Of a stretch of DNA of 64,000 bases, positions 44,099-52,206 are shown one piece after another. The notes below the pieces were generated by a model. That model was not told the DNA's origin and ran no database searches. It saw only the letters and a list, made by a program, of their open reading frames with translations. The translations under genes and the position numbers were made by a program. Position 1 is the first letter of the stretch, and each line of letters opens with the position of its first letter. The DNA comes from Wocania arenilitoris (GTDB taxonomy: Bacteria; Bacteroidota; Bacteroidia; Flavobacteriales; Flavobacteriaceae). The stretch lies in assembly GCF_021728535.1 (NCBI RefSeq), contig NZ_JAKKDU010000001.1:124001-188000 (forward strand), given 5' to 3'.

Positions 44099-45106
44099 TT
44101 AATCGCTAAATTTTATTGTAGATTGTTCTTTTTTAACGGTCAATTTAATAGTACGCCCTAAAATTAATGCACGATTATCATTTTCGTGTCCTGCAGGCAT
44201 ACCAAATGCAATCGGGAAATCGTAATTAGCAAGGGCATCTAAAATAAGTTGCTCAATTGAGGTGCCCCAAGGGGTTGTGTTTTTTCTGATGTTACTCATG
44301 TCTCCTACAATAACACCTTTACAATTATCAAAATATCCAGCACGTTTTAAACTTTGCAGCATACGGTCGATATGATATTTATATTCTCCAATTTCTTCAA
44401 TAAATAATATTTTATCAGAAGTATCAATACTAGTTTTAGAACCCAACATGGTGTGTAATAAAGTTAAATTACCACCAACTAGTATGCCAGAGCTATTACC
44501 AGTTTTATTATACTCAAAACCTTCTAAGGTATAGCTTAAAGATTTTCCAAAAATAGCATTTTTAAAGCTTGAAATAGTTTCCTTTATTTCATTTAAATCG
44601 TCTTGCATGCTCGTGCACATCATAGCGTGTAGACTCTCAAAACCTTCATTATGAAATTGATTGTGTAAAGCCGTAATATCAGAATAGCCAATCAACCACT
44701 TGGGGTGCTTTTTAAATTTTGTATAATCCAGTTTGCCTAATATTCTAACCGTACCGTAACCACCACGAGCACACCAAATAGCACTTATTTTAGGGTCGTC
44801 TAATGCTTTTTGAAAATCTTCGCAACGCTCATTATCAGTTCCTGCAAAATGATTAGCTTGGTTAAAAACGTTTTTTCCAACAATGGTATGTAATCCCCAA
44901 CTTTTAAGAAGTGCCCGAGCTTGATTTATAACGTCTTGTTTGTTTTTTAAAATACCTGAAGGTGCAACTATAGCAACTGTGTCTCCAGCTTTTAAATAAG
45001 GAGGCTGTATTAGTTTATTTGATGTTGAATCTTGTGCAAAAATAGACTCATTTCCAAGTAAAGAAATTACACAACTTAAAGCGATGATTAAAATATGTTT
45101 TGTCAT
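44099..45106 (-). CDS. LD-carboxypeptidase (S66 family)
   Basis: Peptidoglycan recycling enzyme that removes the terminal D-Ala from the tetrapeptide stem, or a microcin C7 immunity-type relative. I start at ATG 45106 (MTKHILIIALSCVISLLGNE), giving a signal peptide and 335 residues. The catalytic Ser lies in the family motif GYSDITAL, the Glu in EEIGEYKYHIDRML and the His in GHENDNRALILG. The signal peptide places it in the periplasm, unlike the cytoplasmic E. coli LdcA. Confidence 0.9.
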   Translation of the reverse strand: MTKHILIIALSCVISLLGNESIFAQDSTSNKLIQPPYLKAGDTVAIVAPSGILKNKQDVINQARALLKSWGLHTIVGKNVFNQANHFAGTDNERCEDFQKALDDPKISAIWCARGGYGTVRILGKLDYTKFKKHPKWLIGYSDITALHNQFHNEGFESLHAMMCTSMQDDLNEIKETISSFKNAIFGKSLSYTLEGFEYNKTGNSSGILVGGNLTLLHTMLGSKTSIDTSDKILFIEEIGEYKYHIDRMLQSLKRAGYFDNCKGVIVGDMSNIRKNTTPWGTSIEQLILDALANYDFPIAFGMPAGHENDNRALILGRTIKLTVKKEQSTIKFSD

Positions 45107-45287
45107 AATGTAAATGTACATTTTTTTAATGAAACTCAAGTTATAGAAGCCGAAAGGCATACTAAAACTTGTAAGTTGAATTAATCTCGAATTTATTTCG
45201 GGATCTCATATTGATTGGTATTTTAGATTAGCACATTTTTTTTCTAAATCGTAGCCAAAATGCGTACTTTTACGGCTTCAAAAAATA

Positions 45288-45373
45288 TGTCATTCTGAGC
45301 AAAGCATGAGAATCTATTTAATTTAATCTCCTGCTCATGAGATTGTCACAGTGCTTAACTTCTTAGTAATGAT
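45288..45373. repeat. MITE-like element, copy 3
   Basis: Starts TGTCATTCTGAGCAAAGCAT then GAGAATCTATTT, contains GAGATTGTCACAGTGCTTAA and ends TTAGTAATGATG, a degenerate inverted repeat of the start. Closest to the copy at 39436. Confidence 0.7.
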
Positions 45374-45388
45374 GTATAATTTGCCCCC

Positions 45389-45434
45389 TCGAGCGCAGTC
45401 GAGAGTTTTTTTATTTAGGTTCGACTGCGCTCGA
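45389..45434. repeat. TCGAGCGCAGTCGA inverted repeat in the metG leader
   Basis: TCGAGCGCAGTCGA at 45389-45402 and its exact reverse complement TCGACTGCGCTCGA at 45421-45434 enclose an 18-base T-rich loop. A one-mismatch copy of the arm lies in frame inside metG at 47003-47016. It would form a hairpin just before the start codon. Confidence 0.8.
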
Positions 45435-45457
45435 CCTGACAACAGTATATAAAAAAG

Positions 45458-47527
45458 ATGAATCAACCAAAACGACATACCATTACCGCGGCACTACCTT
45501 ATACAAACGGGTCAATTCATATTGGGCATTTAGCAGGTGTTTATGTTCCAGCCGATATTTATGCACGTTATTTGCGTTTAACAGGAAACGATGTGCTGTT
45601 TATTTGTGGAAGCGACGAACATGGTGTGCCTATTACTATTAAAGCAAAAGCCGAAGGGGTTTCTCCGCAAGATATTGTAGATAAATACCACGCTATAATT
45701 AAAAAATCTTTTGAAGAATTTGGAATTACTTTCGATAATTATTCGCGAACATCGGCTAAAATTCATCATGATACAGCATCAGAGTTTTTCACAACTTTAA
45801 ATGATAAAGGAGAGTTTATTGAAGAAACCACCAAGCAATTGTTTGATGAAGAAGCCAACCAATTTTTAGCAGATCGTTTTGTTGTAGGAACTTGCCCAAA
45901 ATGTGGAAATGAAGAAAGCTATGGTGACCAATGTGAAAATTGCGGAACCAGTCATAATGCGACCGATTTAATAAATCCTAAATCAGCCATAACAGGTAAT
46001 GTGCCAACGTTAAAGCAAACGAAACACTGGTTTTTACCTTTAGACAAGCATGAAGATTTTTTAAAAGAATGGATTTTAAAAGGACACAAAAGAGATTGGA
46101 AACCTAATGTTTACGGTCAAGTAAAATCGTGGATTGATGATGGTTTACGTCCAAGAGCAGTAACACGTGATTTAGACTGGGGTATTCCAGTTCCAGCCAA
46201 AGGTGGCGAAGGGAAAGTGTTGTACGTTTGGTTTGATGCACCTATTGGTTATATATCTTCCACAAAAGAATGGGCAGCTCGCGAAGGAAAAGACTGGAAG
46301 CCTTATTGGAAAGACAAAAACACTAAACTAGTACATTTTATAGGAAAAGATAATATTGTATTTCATTGCATTATTTTTCCAGCGATGTTAAAAAGTGAAG
46401 GCTCATATATTTTACCAGAAAATGTACCAGCAAACGAATTTTTAAATTTAGAAGGTAATAAATTATCAACCTCTAAAAATTGGGCAGTTTGGTTAACAGA
46501 GTATCTGCAAGAATTTCCAAATCAACAAGATGTGTTGCGCTATGTTTTAACCGCAAATGCTCCAGAAACAAAGGATAACGATTTTACTTGGAAAGATTTT
46601 CAAGCACGAAATAACAACGAATTGGTGGCAATTTTCGGTAACTTTATTAATCGTGTTGTAGTGCTAACCAATAAATATTATAACGGAGTTGTACCCGAGC
46701 CAAGTGAATTTAATAAAATAGATGAAGAAACTTTAGCGGCGGTAAAAGCATATCCAGATGTTATAGCGAGTTCTATTGAGCGTTACAGATTTAGGGAAGC
46801 TTCTCAAGAACTTATGAATTTAGCGCGATTAGGCAATAAATATCTAGCTGATGAAGAGCCATGGAAGATAATTAAAGTTGATGAAGCTCGAACACAAACC
46901 ATTATGTATGTGGCACTTCAAATAGCATCAGCTTTAGCGACTTTATGCGAGCCGTTTTTACCGTTTACTTCTATTAAGTTAAAAAACATTCTTAATGTCA
47001 CGTCGAGCGTAGTCGAGACATCTTGGAACGACATCAAATCAAAAAACATCCTAATTCCTGAGGGACATCAAATAGGAAAGGCGGAATTGTTGTTCTCTAA
47101 AATTGAAGATGACACCATTCAAAAACAATTAGATAAATTAGAAGCTAGTAAAAAAGCAAATCAAATAGCAAATGCAACTGTCGACCCACAAAAAGACACC
47201 ATTACTTTTGAAGATTTTACTAAATTAGATATGCGAGTGGGGACCATTTTAGAAGCCGAAAAAATGCCAAAAACCAAAAAGCTACTAAAGCTTAAAGTTG
47301 ATACAGGTATTGATGTGCGTACAATAGTTTCTGGAATAGCCGAAAGCTTTACTGCGGATGAAGTTATTGGAAAAAAAGTAACGGTATTAGTTAATTTAGC
47401 TCCAAGAGCTTTGCGAGGTGTTGAAAGCCAAGGCATGATTTTAATGACCGAAACTCTTGATGGGAAGTTGGTATTTGTTAATCCAGACTCTAGTTTTGAG
47501 ATAAAAAACGGTTTGTCTATCAGTTAA
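45458..47527 (+). CDS. metG: Methionyl-tRNA synthetase
   Basis: Class I synthetase that charges tRNA-Met. The 689 residues have HIGH at 21-24, the zinc domain [17 protein letters not shown] near 148, and a KMSKS-type loop NKLSTSKN near 345. The anticodon-binding helical domain follows, and a C-terminal tRNA-binding OB domain (about 590-689; [20 protein letters not shown]). Around residue 516 the seven residues TSSVVET are encoded by a repeat arm (47001-47020) between ILNV and SWNDI, where close relatives that I recall lack them. The zinc pairs are intact. Confidence 0.97.
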   Translation: MNQPKRHTITAALPYTNGSIHIGHLAGVYVPADIYARYLRLTGNDVLFICGSDEHGVPITIKAKAEGVSPQDIVDKYHAIIKKSFEEFGITFDNYSRTSAKIHHDTASEFFTTLNDKGEFIEETTKQLFDEEANQFLADRFVVGTCPKCGNEESYGDQCENCGTSHNATDLINPKSAITGNVPTLKQTKHWFLPLDKHEDFLKEWILKGHKRDWKPNVYGQVKSWIDDGLRPRAVTRDLDWGIPVPAKGGEGKVLYVWFDAPIGYISSTKEWAAREGKDWKPYWKDKNTKLVHFIGKDNIVFHCIIFPAMLKSEGSYILPENVPANEFLNLEGNKLSTSKNWAVWLTEYLQEFPNQQDVLRYVLTANAPETKDNDFTWKDFQARNNNELVAIFGNFINRVVVLTNKYYNGVVPEPSEFNKIDEETLAAVKAYPDVIASSIERYRFREASQELMNLARLGNKYLADEEPWKIIKVDEARTQTIMYVALQIASALATLCEPFLPFTSIKLKNILNVTSSVVETSWNDIKSKNILIPEGHQIGKAELLFSKIEDDTIQKQLDKLEASKKANQIANATVDPQKDTITFEDFTKLDMRVGTILEAEKMPKTKKLLKLKVDTGIDVRTIVSGIAESFTADEVIGKKVTVLVNLAPRALRGVESQGMILMTETLDGKLVFVNPDSSFEIKNGLSIS
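47001..47020. repeat. TCGAGCG.AGTCGA repeat arm inside metG
   Basis: CGTCGAGCGTAGTCGAGACA, in frame. TCGAGCGTAGTCGA differs by one base from the arm in the metG leader at 45389. Confidence 0.65.
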
Positions 47528-47713
47528 ATTCTTGTTAAAAAAAGTTTCTAAAAGGAAAAATATCTCGCTTATAAAAGATTGAGAGCTAGATAGGTGTGCC
47601 TTCATTTTCACAAATATTAAAGCTTTCATAATCTGTAACAATACGAAAAATCTAATCTGTTAGGTCATTCTAATTCGTATATAATCATAAAGCAACTAAT
47701 TAAAAATGATAAT

Positions 47714-48184
47714 ATGAAACGAATTATGTTACTACTTATAGCCGTTTCCGTGCTTTCTTGTGGCACATCTAAAACGGTTAGAGATTCAAAAAAAGTAATT
47801 AAAGGAAACTGGGTATTAAACAACATCAGTTATAGCGCATCAGGCACATACAATGTTACTCTGTTAAACGATGCTTCAAAAGATTGTTTTGAGGGTAGCA
47901 CGTGGAGTTTTGTTCCTAATAACAACACGGGTACATACAGCATAGAAAAAGCTGGTTGTTCTAATGGAATGCGTTATTTTAATTTCACCATTCAAGAAGT
48001 AGATCCCGAAACGGGACTTTACGATTTTTTATTAAAGCCTACTAACCAGAAAGGAAAATCTGATACTAGTCAGGGTTTTCGTCTTAAGTTAGCAGCATTG
48101 TCCGATACCAATATGCAATGGCAACAAACCGTTAATGTTGAAGGTAGCCCTTTTACCATTAATATGAATTTTACAAAACAATAA
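47714..48184 (+). CDS. Lipocalin-like lipoprotein
   Basis: A 156-residue lipoprotein (MKRIMLLLIAVSVLSCGTSK; lipobox VLSC, Cys16). The body (IKGNWVLNNISYSASGTYNV; CFEGSTWSFVPNNNTGTYSI) is that of the lipocalin-like family seen across flavobacteria. Located just upstream of the OmpA-family lipoprotein in the same direction, a neighbour pairing I recall in this group. No ligand known. Confidence 0.85.
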   Translation: MKRIMLLLIAVSVLSCGTSKTVRDSKKVIKGNWVLNNISYSASGTYNVTLLNDASKDCFEGSTWSFVPNNNTGTYSIEKAGCSNGMRYFNFTIQEVDPETGLYDFLLKPTNQKGKSDTSQGFRLKLAALSDTNMQWQQTVNVEGSPFTINMNFTKQ

Positions 48185-48258
48185 AAGTTTTTCTAGAACC
48201 TAATGAAATAGAACTTATTTAAGGAATAGGAAAAGCTAAAAAATAAAATATTAAACAG

Positions 48259-48963
48259 ATGAAAACATTAATACAAAAAACAGGAATTATAGCATTTACA
48301 GGATTATTAGCAGTTAGCTTAACCCAATGTAAGGCAATACAAAATGCAAACAATAAACAAAAGGGCGCAGTAATTGGCGCAACTGGAGGGGCTATTTTGG
48401 GAGCCATAATAGGTAATAATGTAGGTAAAGGAGGTAATGGAGAATTAGGTGCTGTAATTGGAGGTGTTGTTGGTGGTACTGCCGGCGTGCTTATTGGTAA
48501 TAAAATGGATAAGCAAGCCCAAAAAATTGAAGAAGAAATTCCAGGAGCAAAAGTTGAGAGAGTTGATAACGGTATAGTTGTAACTTTTGATGAATCTAGT
48601 GGTGTTTATTTTGCAACAAATAAATACAATATCAATACGGCATCGCAACAAACGTTGAATAAATTAATTGGCGTATTTAAAGAATATCAAGATACTAATA
48701 TTTTAGTAGTTGGGCATACAGATAACACAGGCGATGCAGATTACAATATGGCACTGTCTAAAAATAGAGCTTATGCTGTAACCAATTATTTAACAAATAA
48801 TGGTATTTCTGGAGGTAGGCTAACTACCAATTGGTTTGGAGAGACACAGCCCAAGCATGATAATTCTACTGTAGAAGGAAGAGCAAAAAACAGACGTGTA
48901 AATGTGGCGATACTGCCTAATGAAAAAATGATTGAAGAAGCCAAGAAACAAGCAGGACAATAA
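48259..48963 (+). CDS. OmpA-family lipoprotein with glycine zipper
   Basis: A 234-residue outer-membrane protein (MKTLIQKTGIIAFTGLLAVS; lipobox-like LTQC, Cys24). Residues 35-90 are a glycine-zipper region (GAVIGATGGAILGAIIGNNV; GGTAGVLIGNKMDKQAQKI). The OmpA domain at 105-225 has the peptidoglycan-binding motif NILVVGHTDNTGDADYNMAL and ends RAKNRRVNVAILP. Links outer membrane and wall. Follows the lipocalin-like gene by 74 bases. Confidence 0.92.
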   Translation: MKTLIQKTGIIAFTGLLAVSLTQCKAIQNANNKQKGAVIGATGGAILGAIIGNNVGKGGNGELGAVIGGVVGGTAGVLIGNKMDKQAQKIEEEIPGAKVERVDNGIVVTFDESSGVYFATNKYNINTASQQTLNKLIGVFKEYQDTNILVVGHTDNTGDADYNMALSKNRAYAVTNYLTNNGISGGRLTTNWFGETQPKHDNSTVEGRAKNRRVNVAILPNEKMIEEAKKQAGQ

Positions 48964-49280
48964 TCTTTTTTTGATTGGTTGATGTTTATTAAAGGACTAC
49001 TCCAAATATTTTTGAATAGTCGTTTAGTTTTTTATATCAATTGATTATTGTGTGAAATCAGATTATTTATACCAATAAAAAAATTATTGCCGCAGAAAAA
49101 GAGAATACAAAAGCATTGTTTTCAGATATAAAAACAAACCAAGTTTTTGCTCAACGGTATTCTAATTTTTATTAAGGTTTGGACCTTAATATTTATTTAC
49201 ACCTTATAATTTATTAACTTTACAATAAGCAAAGTTTTGTAAAACGTATTTAGTTGTATTATAATTTTTATAGCGTTTAG
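48964..49280. other. Intergenic stretch with a possible gene tail
   Basis: A weak hairpin follows the OmpA gene (GACTA / TAGTC at 48995-49021, with T after). TATACCAAT at 49068-49076 recalls the IS terminus, and the bases after it (49077-49175) code for KKIIAAEKENTKALFSDIKT, then NQVFAQRYSNFY and a stop, without a start: perhaps a gene tail left by transposition. No clean promoter is visible for the gene at 49281. Confidence 0.4.
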
Positions 49281-50291
49281 ATGAATAACACCATAAAAAC
49301 AGGCGTTTTATCTTTTGGAATGTCTGGAAGCTTATTTCATTGTCCTTTTTTAGAGGTGCATTCTGGATTTGATTTATTTGCTATAGTTGAAAGAACCAAA
49401 AAAAAAGCACATCTTACTTATCCAAATGTAATTAGTTATAATTCTGTTGAAGAATTACTAAAAGACACAAATATTGAGTTGGTTGTTGTTAACACACCAA
49501 GTGCTACACATTTTGATTTAGCATTAAAGGCAATTCAGGCCAATAAACACGTTTTAGTAGAAAAACCATTTACTGTTAATTTCTTAGAAGCAAAAACCCT
49601 TTTTAAAGAGGCTAAAAAAAGAAATGTTTTTGTTATGCCATTTCAAAATCGTCGATTTGACAGTGATTTTTTATCCGTTAAACATGTTGTAGAGTCGAAA
49701 AAATTGGGAGATTTAATTGAAGTCCACTTTCGTTATGATAGGTATTCATATAAAATTAACACCAATGCTTCAAAAGAAAACCCTGTACCAGGTAATGGGG
49801 TAATGTATAATTTAGGGTCGCATTTACTTGATGCAGCTATTGCTTTGTTTGGGATGCCTTTAGAATGGAAAAACGTAAAATTAGGCCTTCGACCTAACAC
49901 ACAAATTGATGACTATGCGCTTGTTCATCTCAAATACCCAAAAGGATTACAAGTATTTATAACAGCCAATTTATTAGTGGCAGATGCACAACCTTCATTC
50001 GTTTTACATGGTGTAAAAGGCTCTTATGTAAAAGAACGAACTGATGTTCAAGAAGATCAATTAAAAGCAGGAATAAAACCAGATAACCAAATATTTGGCA
50101 TAGAAAAAGCAAATAAAGAAGGTTTACTCACTACTATTGAAAATAATATTAAGAAACAAGAAAAGATAGCATCAAAAAAATCATCTTACTTGAATATTTT
50201 TGAAGCTGTTTATCAAACCGTCAGAAATCATAAACCATTTGTGGTAACCGAGTCTGATATTATTAAACAAGTTGAAATTTTAGAAAGTTGA
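49281..50291 (+). CDS. Gfo/Idh/MocA family oxidoreductase
   Basis: A 336-residue NAD(P)-dependent oxidoreductase. N-terminal Rossmann fold (KTGVLSFGMSGSLFHCPFLE), the nucleotide/substrate Lys in HVLVEKPFTVNF, and a C-terminal substrate domain (FQNRRFDSDF; NLGSHLLDAAIALFG). It resembles YvaA-type scyllo-inositol dehydrogenases in the pattern of these motifs, though the sugar substrate is not certain. An inactive relative is at 18962-19887, so this is the surviving member in the window. Confidence 0.9.
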   Translation: MNNTIKTGVLSFGMSGSLFHCPFLEVHSGFDLFAIVERTKKKAHLTYPNVISYNSVEELLKDTNIELVVVNTPSATHFDLALKAIQANKHVLVEKPFTVNFLEAKTLFKEAKKRNVFVMPFQNRRFDSDFLSVKHVVESKKLGDLIEVHFRYDRYSYKINTNASKENPVPGNGVMYNLGSHLLDAAIALFGMPLEWKNVKLGLRPNTQIDDYALVHLKYPKGLQVFITANLLVADAQPSFVLHGVKGSYVKERTDVQEDQLKAGIKPDNQIFGIEKANKEGLLTTIENNIKKQEKIASKKSSYLNIFEAVYQTVRNHKPFVVTESDIIKQVEILES

Positions 50292-50480
50292 TTTTATTTT
50301 CTTATGTATTAGTTTTCTAAAAAAAAAGAAGAGTTTCATTGTATTTAAATCAAAAGATTATTGCTATTACACAATAACAATAATTTAACTTTTTAGGGCT
50401 CACATAAATTTTCAGGGGATTAGGTAAAAAGTTTTTCCATTCTAAAGAGGAAGAATTTGGTGTCCACGACACCTCTTTGA

Positions 50481-51556
50481 TTAGCTCTGAAGAGTTTTAT
50501 TTTTGAGTTGAAAGATTCGCATTTGCATGCTTTTTTGCTCTAGTAAATCATAGTTTTCTTCACTGCCATAACCTGCATCTGCGGTGAGGTAATCGGGAAG
50601 CGTTTCATACTGATACTCATAAGATGCTATATGAGGTTTTAAAGTATGTATATCGTTAGTGGTTTGATGTATGCTGTAATGGATAACAAATTGAGACTCT
50701 GAACTGATTTGCACATTATAGCCTGGTTTAAGCAGGCCGTTAAGCATGAGATCTTCTTTCATGCGCATAAAAGTGGCATCAGGATCAGTTTTGCTTTAAC
50801 TGTTGCGCCCTGCAAGTACCTTTTCTTGCTGCTCGTACTTTTCAAGGTTAGCTGGAAAATTCTTTTCAATATAGTGTGCTTTGGCTTTTTGTTTGCTTCT
50901 TGCCTTTGGATTGCCTTTAAGTATTTTGTTAATCTTTGCAGCAGTTTTGGTTACTTTATCTTTCTCTATTTACTTAAAGTCTGGTGGCGTAGGGTCTTTG
51001 TCTTCTACATTGGCTATGCTCTGGGCATATTGCCAAAGTTTTTCCAACTGCTTAGACATTTCTCTGTACGGGTTTTAATAGCATTACACCATACAAAAGT
51101 ATATCTGCCCGCCATGGATTCTATCTTAGTGCCATCGGTATAAACTTTCTTAAGGGTTACCAAGCCTTCATCGGCTAATAATAACACGACTTGCTTTAAA
51201 ATATCCTTAAAAATGGTTTTGAGTTTGTTACTTCGAAAACGAGCAATAGTATTATGGTCGGCAACTTGATTAGCCGATAACCACATGTAATTGATATTCT
51301 CGCGTATGGCTTTTTCTATTTTACGTGAAGAATAGGTGTTATCCATGTAGGCATAAACCATAATCTTGAGCATCATCTTTGGGTGATAACTAGGCTTACC
51401 TTCTCTATGGTATTGATTAATCAATAAATCAAGGTTAAGCTGCTCAATAACTCCGTTAACCACACGTACAGGATGCTCGCTAGGAATAAGTTCTTCAATA
51501 CTAGGTGGAAAAAGCCAATTTTGCTACTGATTGTAGTTTTTAAAATTAGTATTCAT
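50481..51556 (-). pseudogene. Decayed IS1182-family transposase
   Basis: The N-terminus (ATG 51556) reads MNTNFKNYNQ, then TAG, then QNWLFPPSIEELIPSEHPVR and, from 51463, EQLNLDLLINQYHREGKPSY with ADHNTIARFRS and KVYTDGTKIES, the IS1182 hallmarks with the first catalytic Asp. A frameshift near 51040 and a TAA near 50970 follow, then GLLKPGYNVQISSESQFVIH and LTADAGYGSEENYDLLE up to a truncated end at 50481. Several lesions and a missing C-terminus mean that it is dead. Perhaps only one copy in this window. Confidence 0.9.
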
Positions 51557-51617
51557 ATGTCTGATATTCAATATATAAGACACAAAAGATCATGCACATA
51601 ATCATTGTTTTTTTAAC

Positions 51618-51649
51618 AAAAAAAAGCTGCCTCGATTTTGAGACAGCTT
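51618..51649 (-). terminator. Terminator of the TerB-like gene
   Basis: Minus strand: AAGCTGTCTC pairs with GAGGCAGCTT (one wobble), followed by a long T run. It lies between the TerB gene and the dead IS1182. Confidence 0.88.
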
Positions 51650-51675
51650 CTTTTAATATCTAAACATAGTAATAA

Positions 51676-52107
51676 TTACCTATTCATAGTCTTCATTTGT
51701 TCCACAAAAGTATCCAAATCAACACCATTGCTAATAAGCGTTAAAGCCTTATCAACTATATATTTTACGTTTACTGCATGAAAACCAAGACCAACCCCAA
51801 TTTTCTTTAAAAGCATCATTTCAGGTTCGCCTTTAATGGTATCAACATGTATCATACGTACCAAATCATATAAACGCTCCAAACGTTGGTCGTAAGATAC
51901 AGGAGGGTTAATAGGGTGGGATTGATAATTTTTTAAAATCAACTTATAATCTTCATTACTAATATTTAAGTTTTTAGCTAATCTATCCAAAAACTTCTTT
52001 TCATCATCGGTAATTACACCATCGGCCATAGCCACACGAACAATGGCAGCAAAATGACTTTCATTACGTTTTTTAAAACCACTATCAAATAAATCTGAAA
52101 TCGACAT
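51676..52107 (-). CDS. TerB-like protein
   Basis: A 143-residue helical protein. I start at ATG 52107 (MSISDLFDSGFKKRNESHFA), since the promoter box lies just upstream. It has the TerB pattern of acidic helices with metal-like ligands (AIVRVAMADGVITDDEKKFL; IHVDTIKGEPEMMLLKKIG) and no other domain. The family name comes from tellurite resistance, but no other ter gene is here, so that role should not be assumed. Divergent from mfd. Confidence 0.85.
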   Translation of the reverse strand: MSISDLFDSGFKKRNESHFAAIVRVAMADGVITDDEKKFLDRLAKNLNISNEDYKLILKNYQSHPINPPVSYDQRLERLYDLVRMIHVDTIKGEPEMMLLKKIGVGLGFHAVNVKYIVDKALTLISNGVDLDTFVEQMKTMNR

Positions 52108-52130
52108 ATATTCTTGTTTTTTTAAGTGCA

Positions 52131-52138
52131 CAAATATA
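52131..52138 (-). promoter_or_regulatory. -7 promoter box TATATTTG for the TerB-like gene
   Basis: Minus-strand exact match, 23 bases before the ATG at 52107. Confidence 0.6.
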
Positions 52139-52181
52139 GTTTTATTAAAACATTTTATCAATATCTATTGAACAAAAATTT

Positions 52182-52189
52182 TATATTTG
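52182..52189 (+). promoter_or_regulatory. -7 promoter box TATATTTG for mfd
   Basis: Exact match, 17 bases before the GTG start of mfd. Confidence 0.6.
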
Positions 52190-52206
52190 CCTAAACCTAA
52201 AATAAC

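Larger units (their letters stand above)
45107..45457. other. Intergenic stretch before metG, made of repeats
   Basis: No gene is seen. It holds a MITE-like copy at 45288-45373 and a long inverted repeat at 45389-45434 that ends 23 bases before the metG start. The part 45107-45287 shows nothing I can name. Confidence 0.8.

Noticed and set aside
51676-52107. Tellurite resistance operon
   Set aside because: Only TerB-like domains are present; no terC, terD or terZ in the window.
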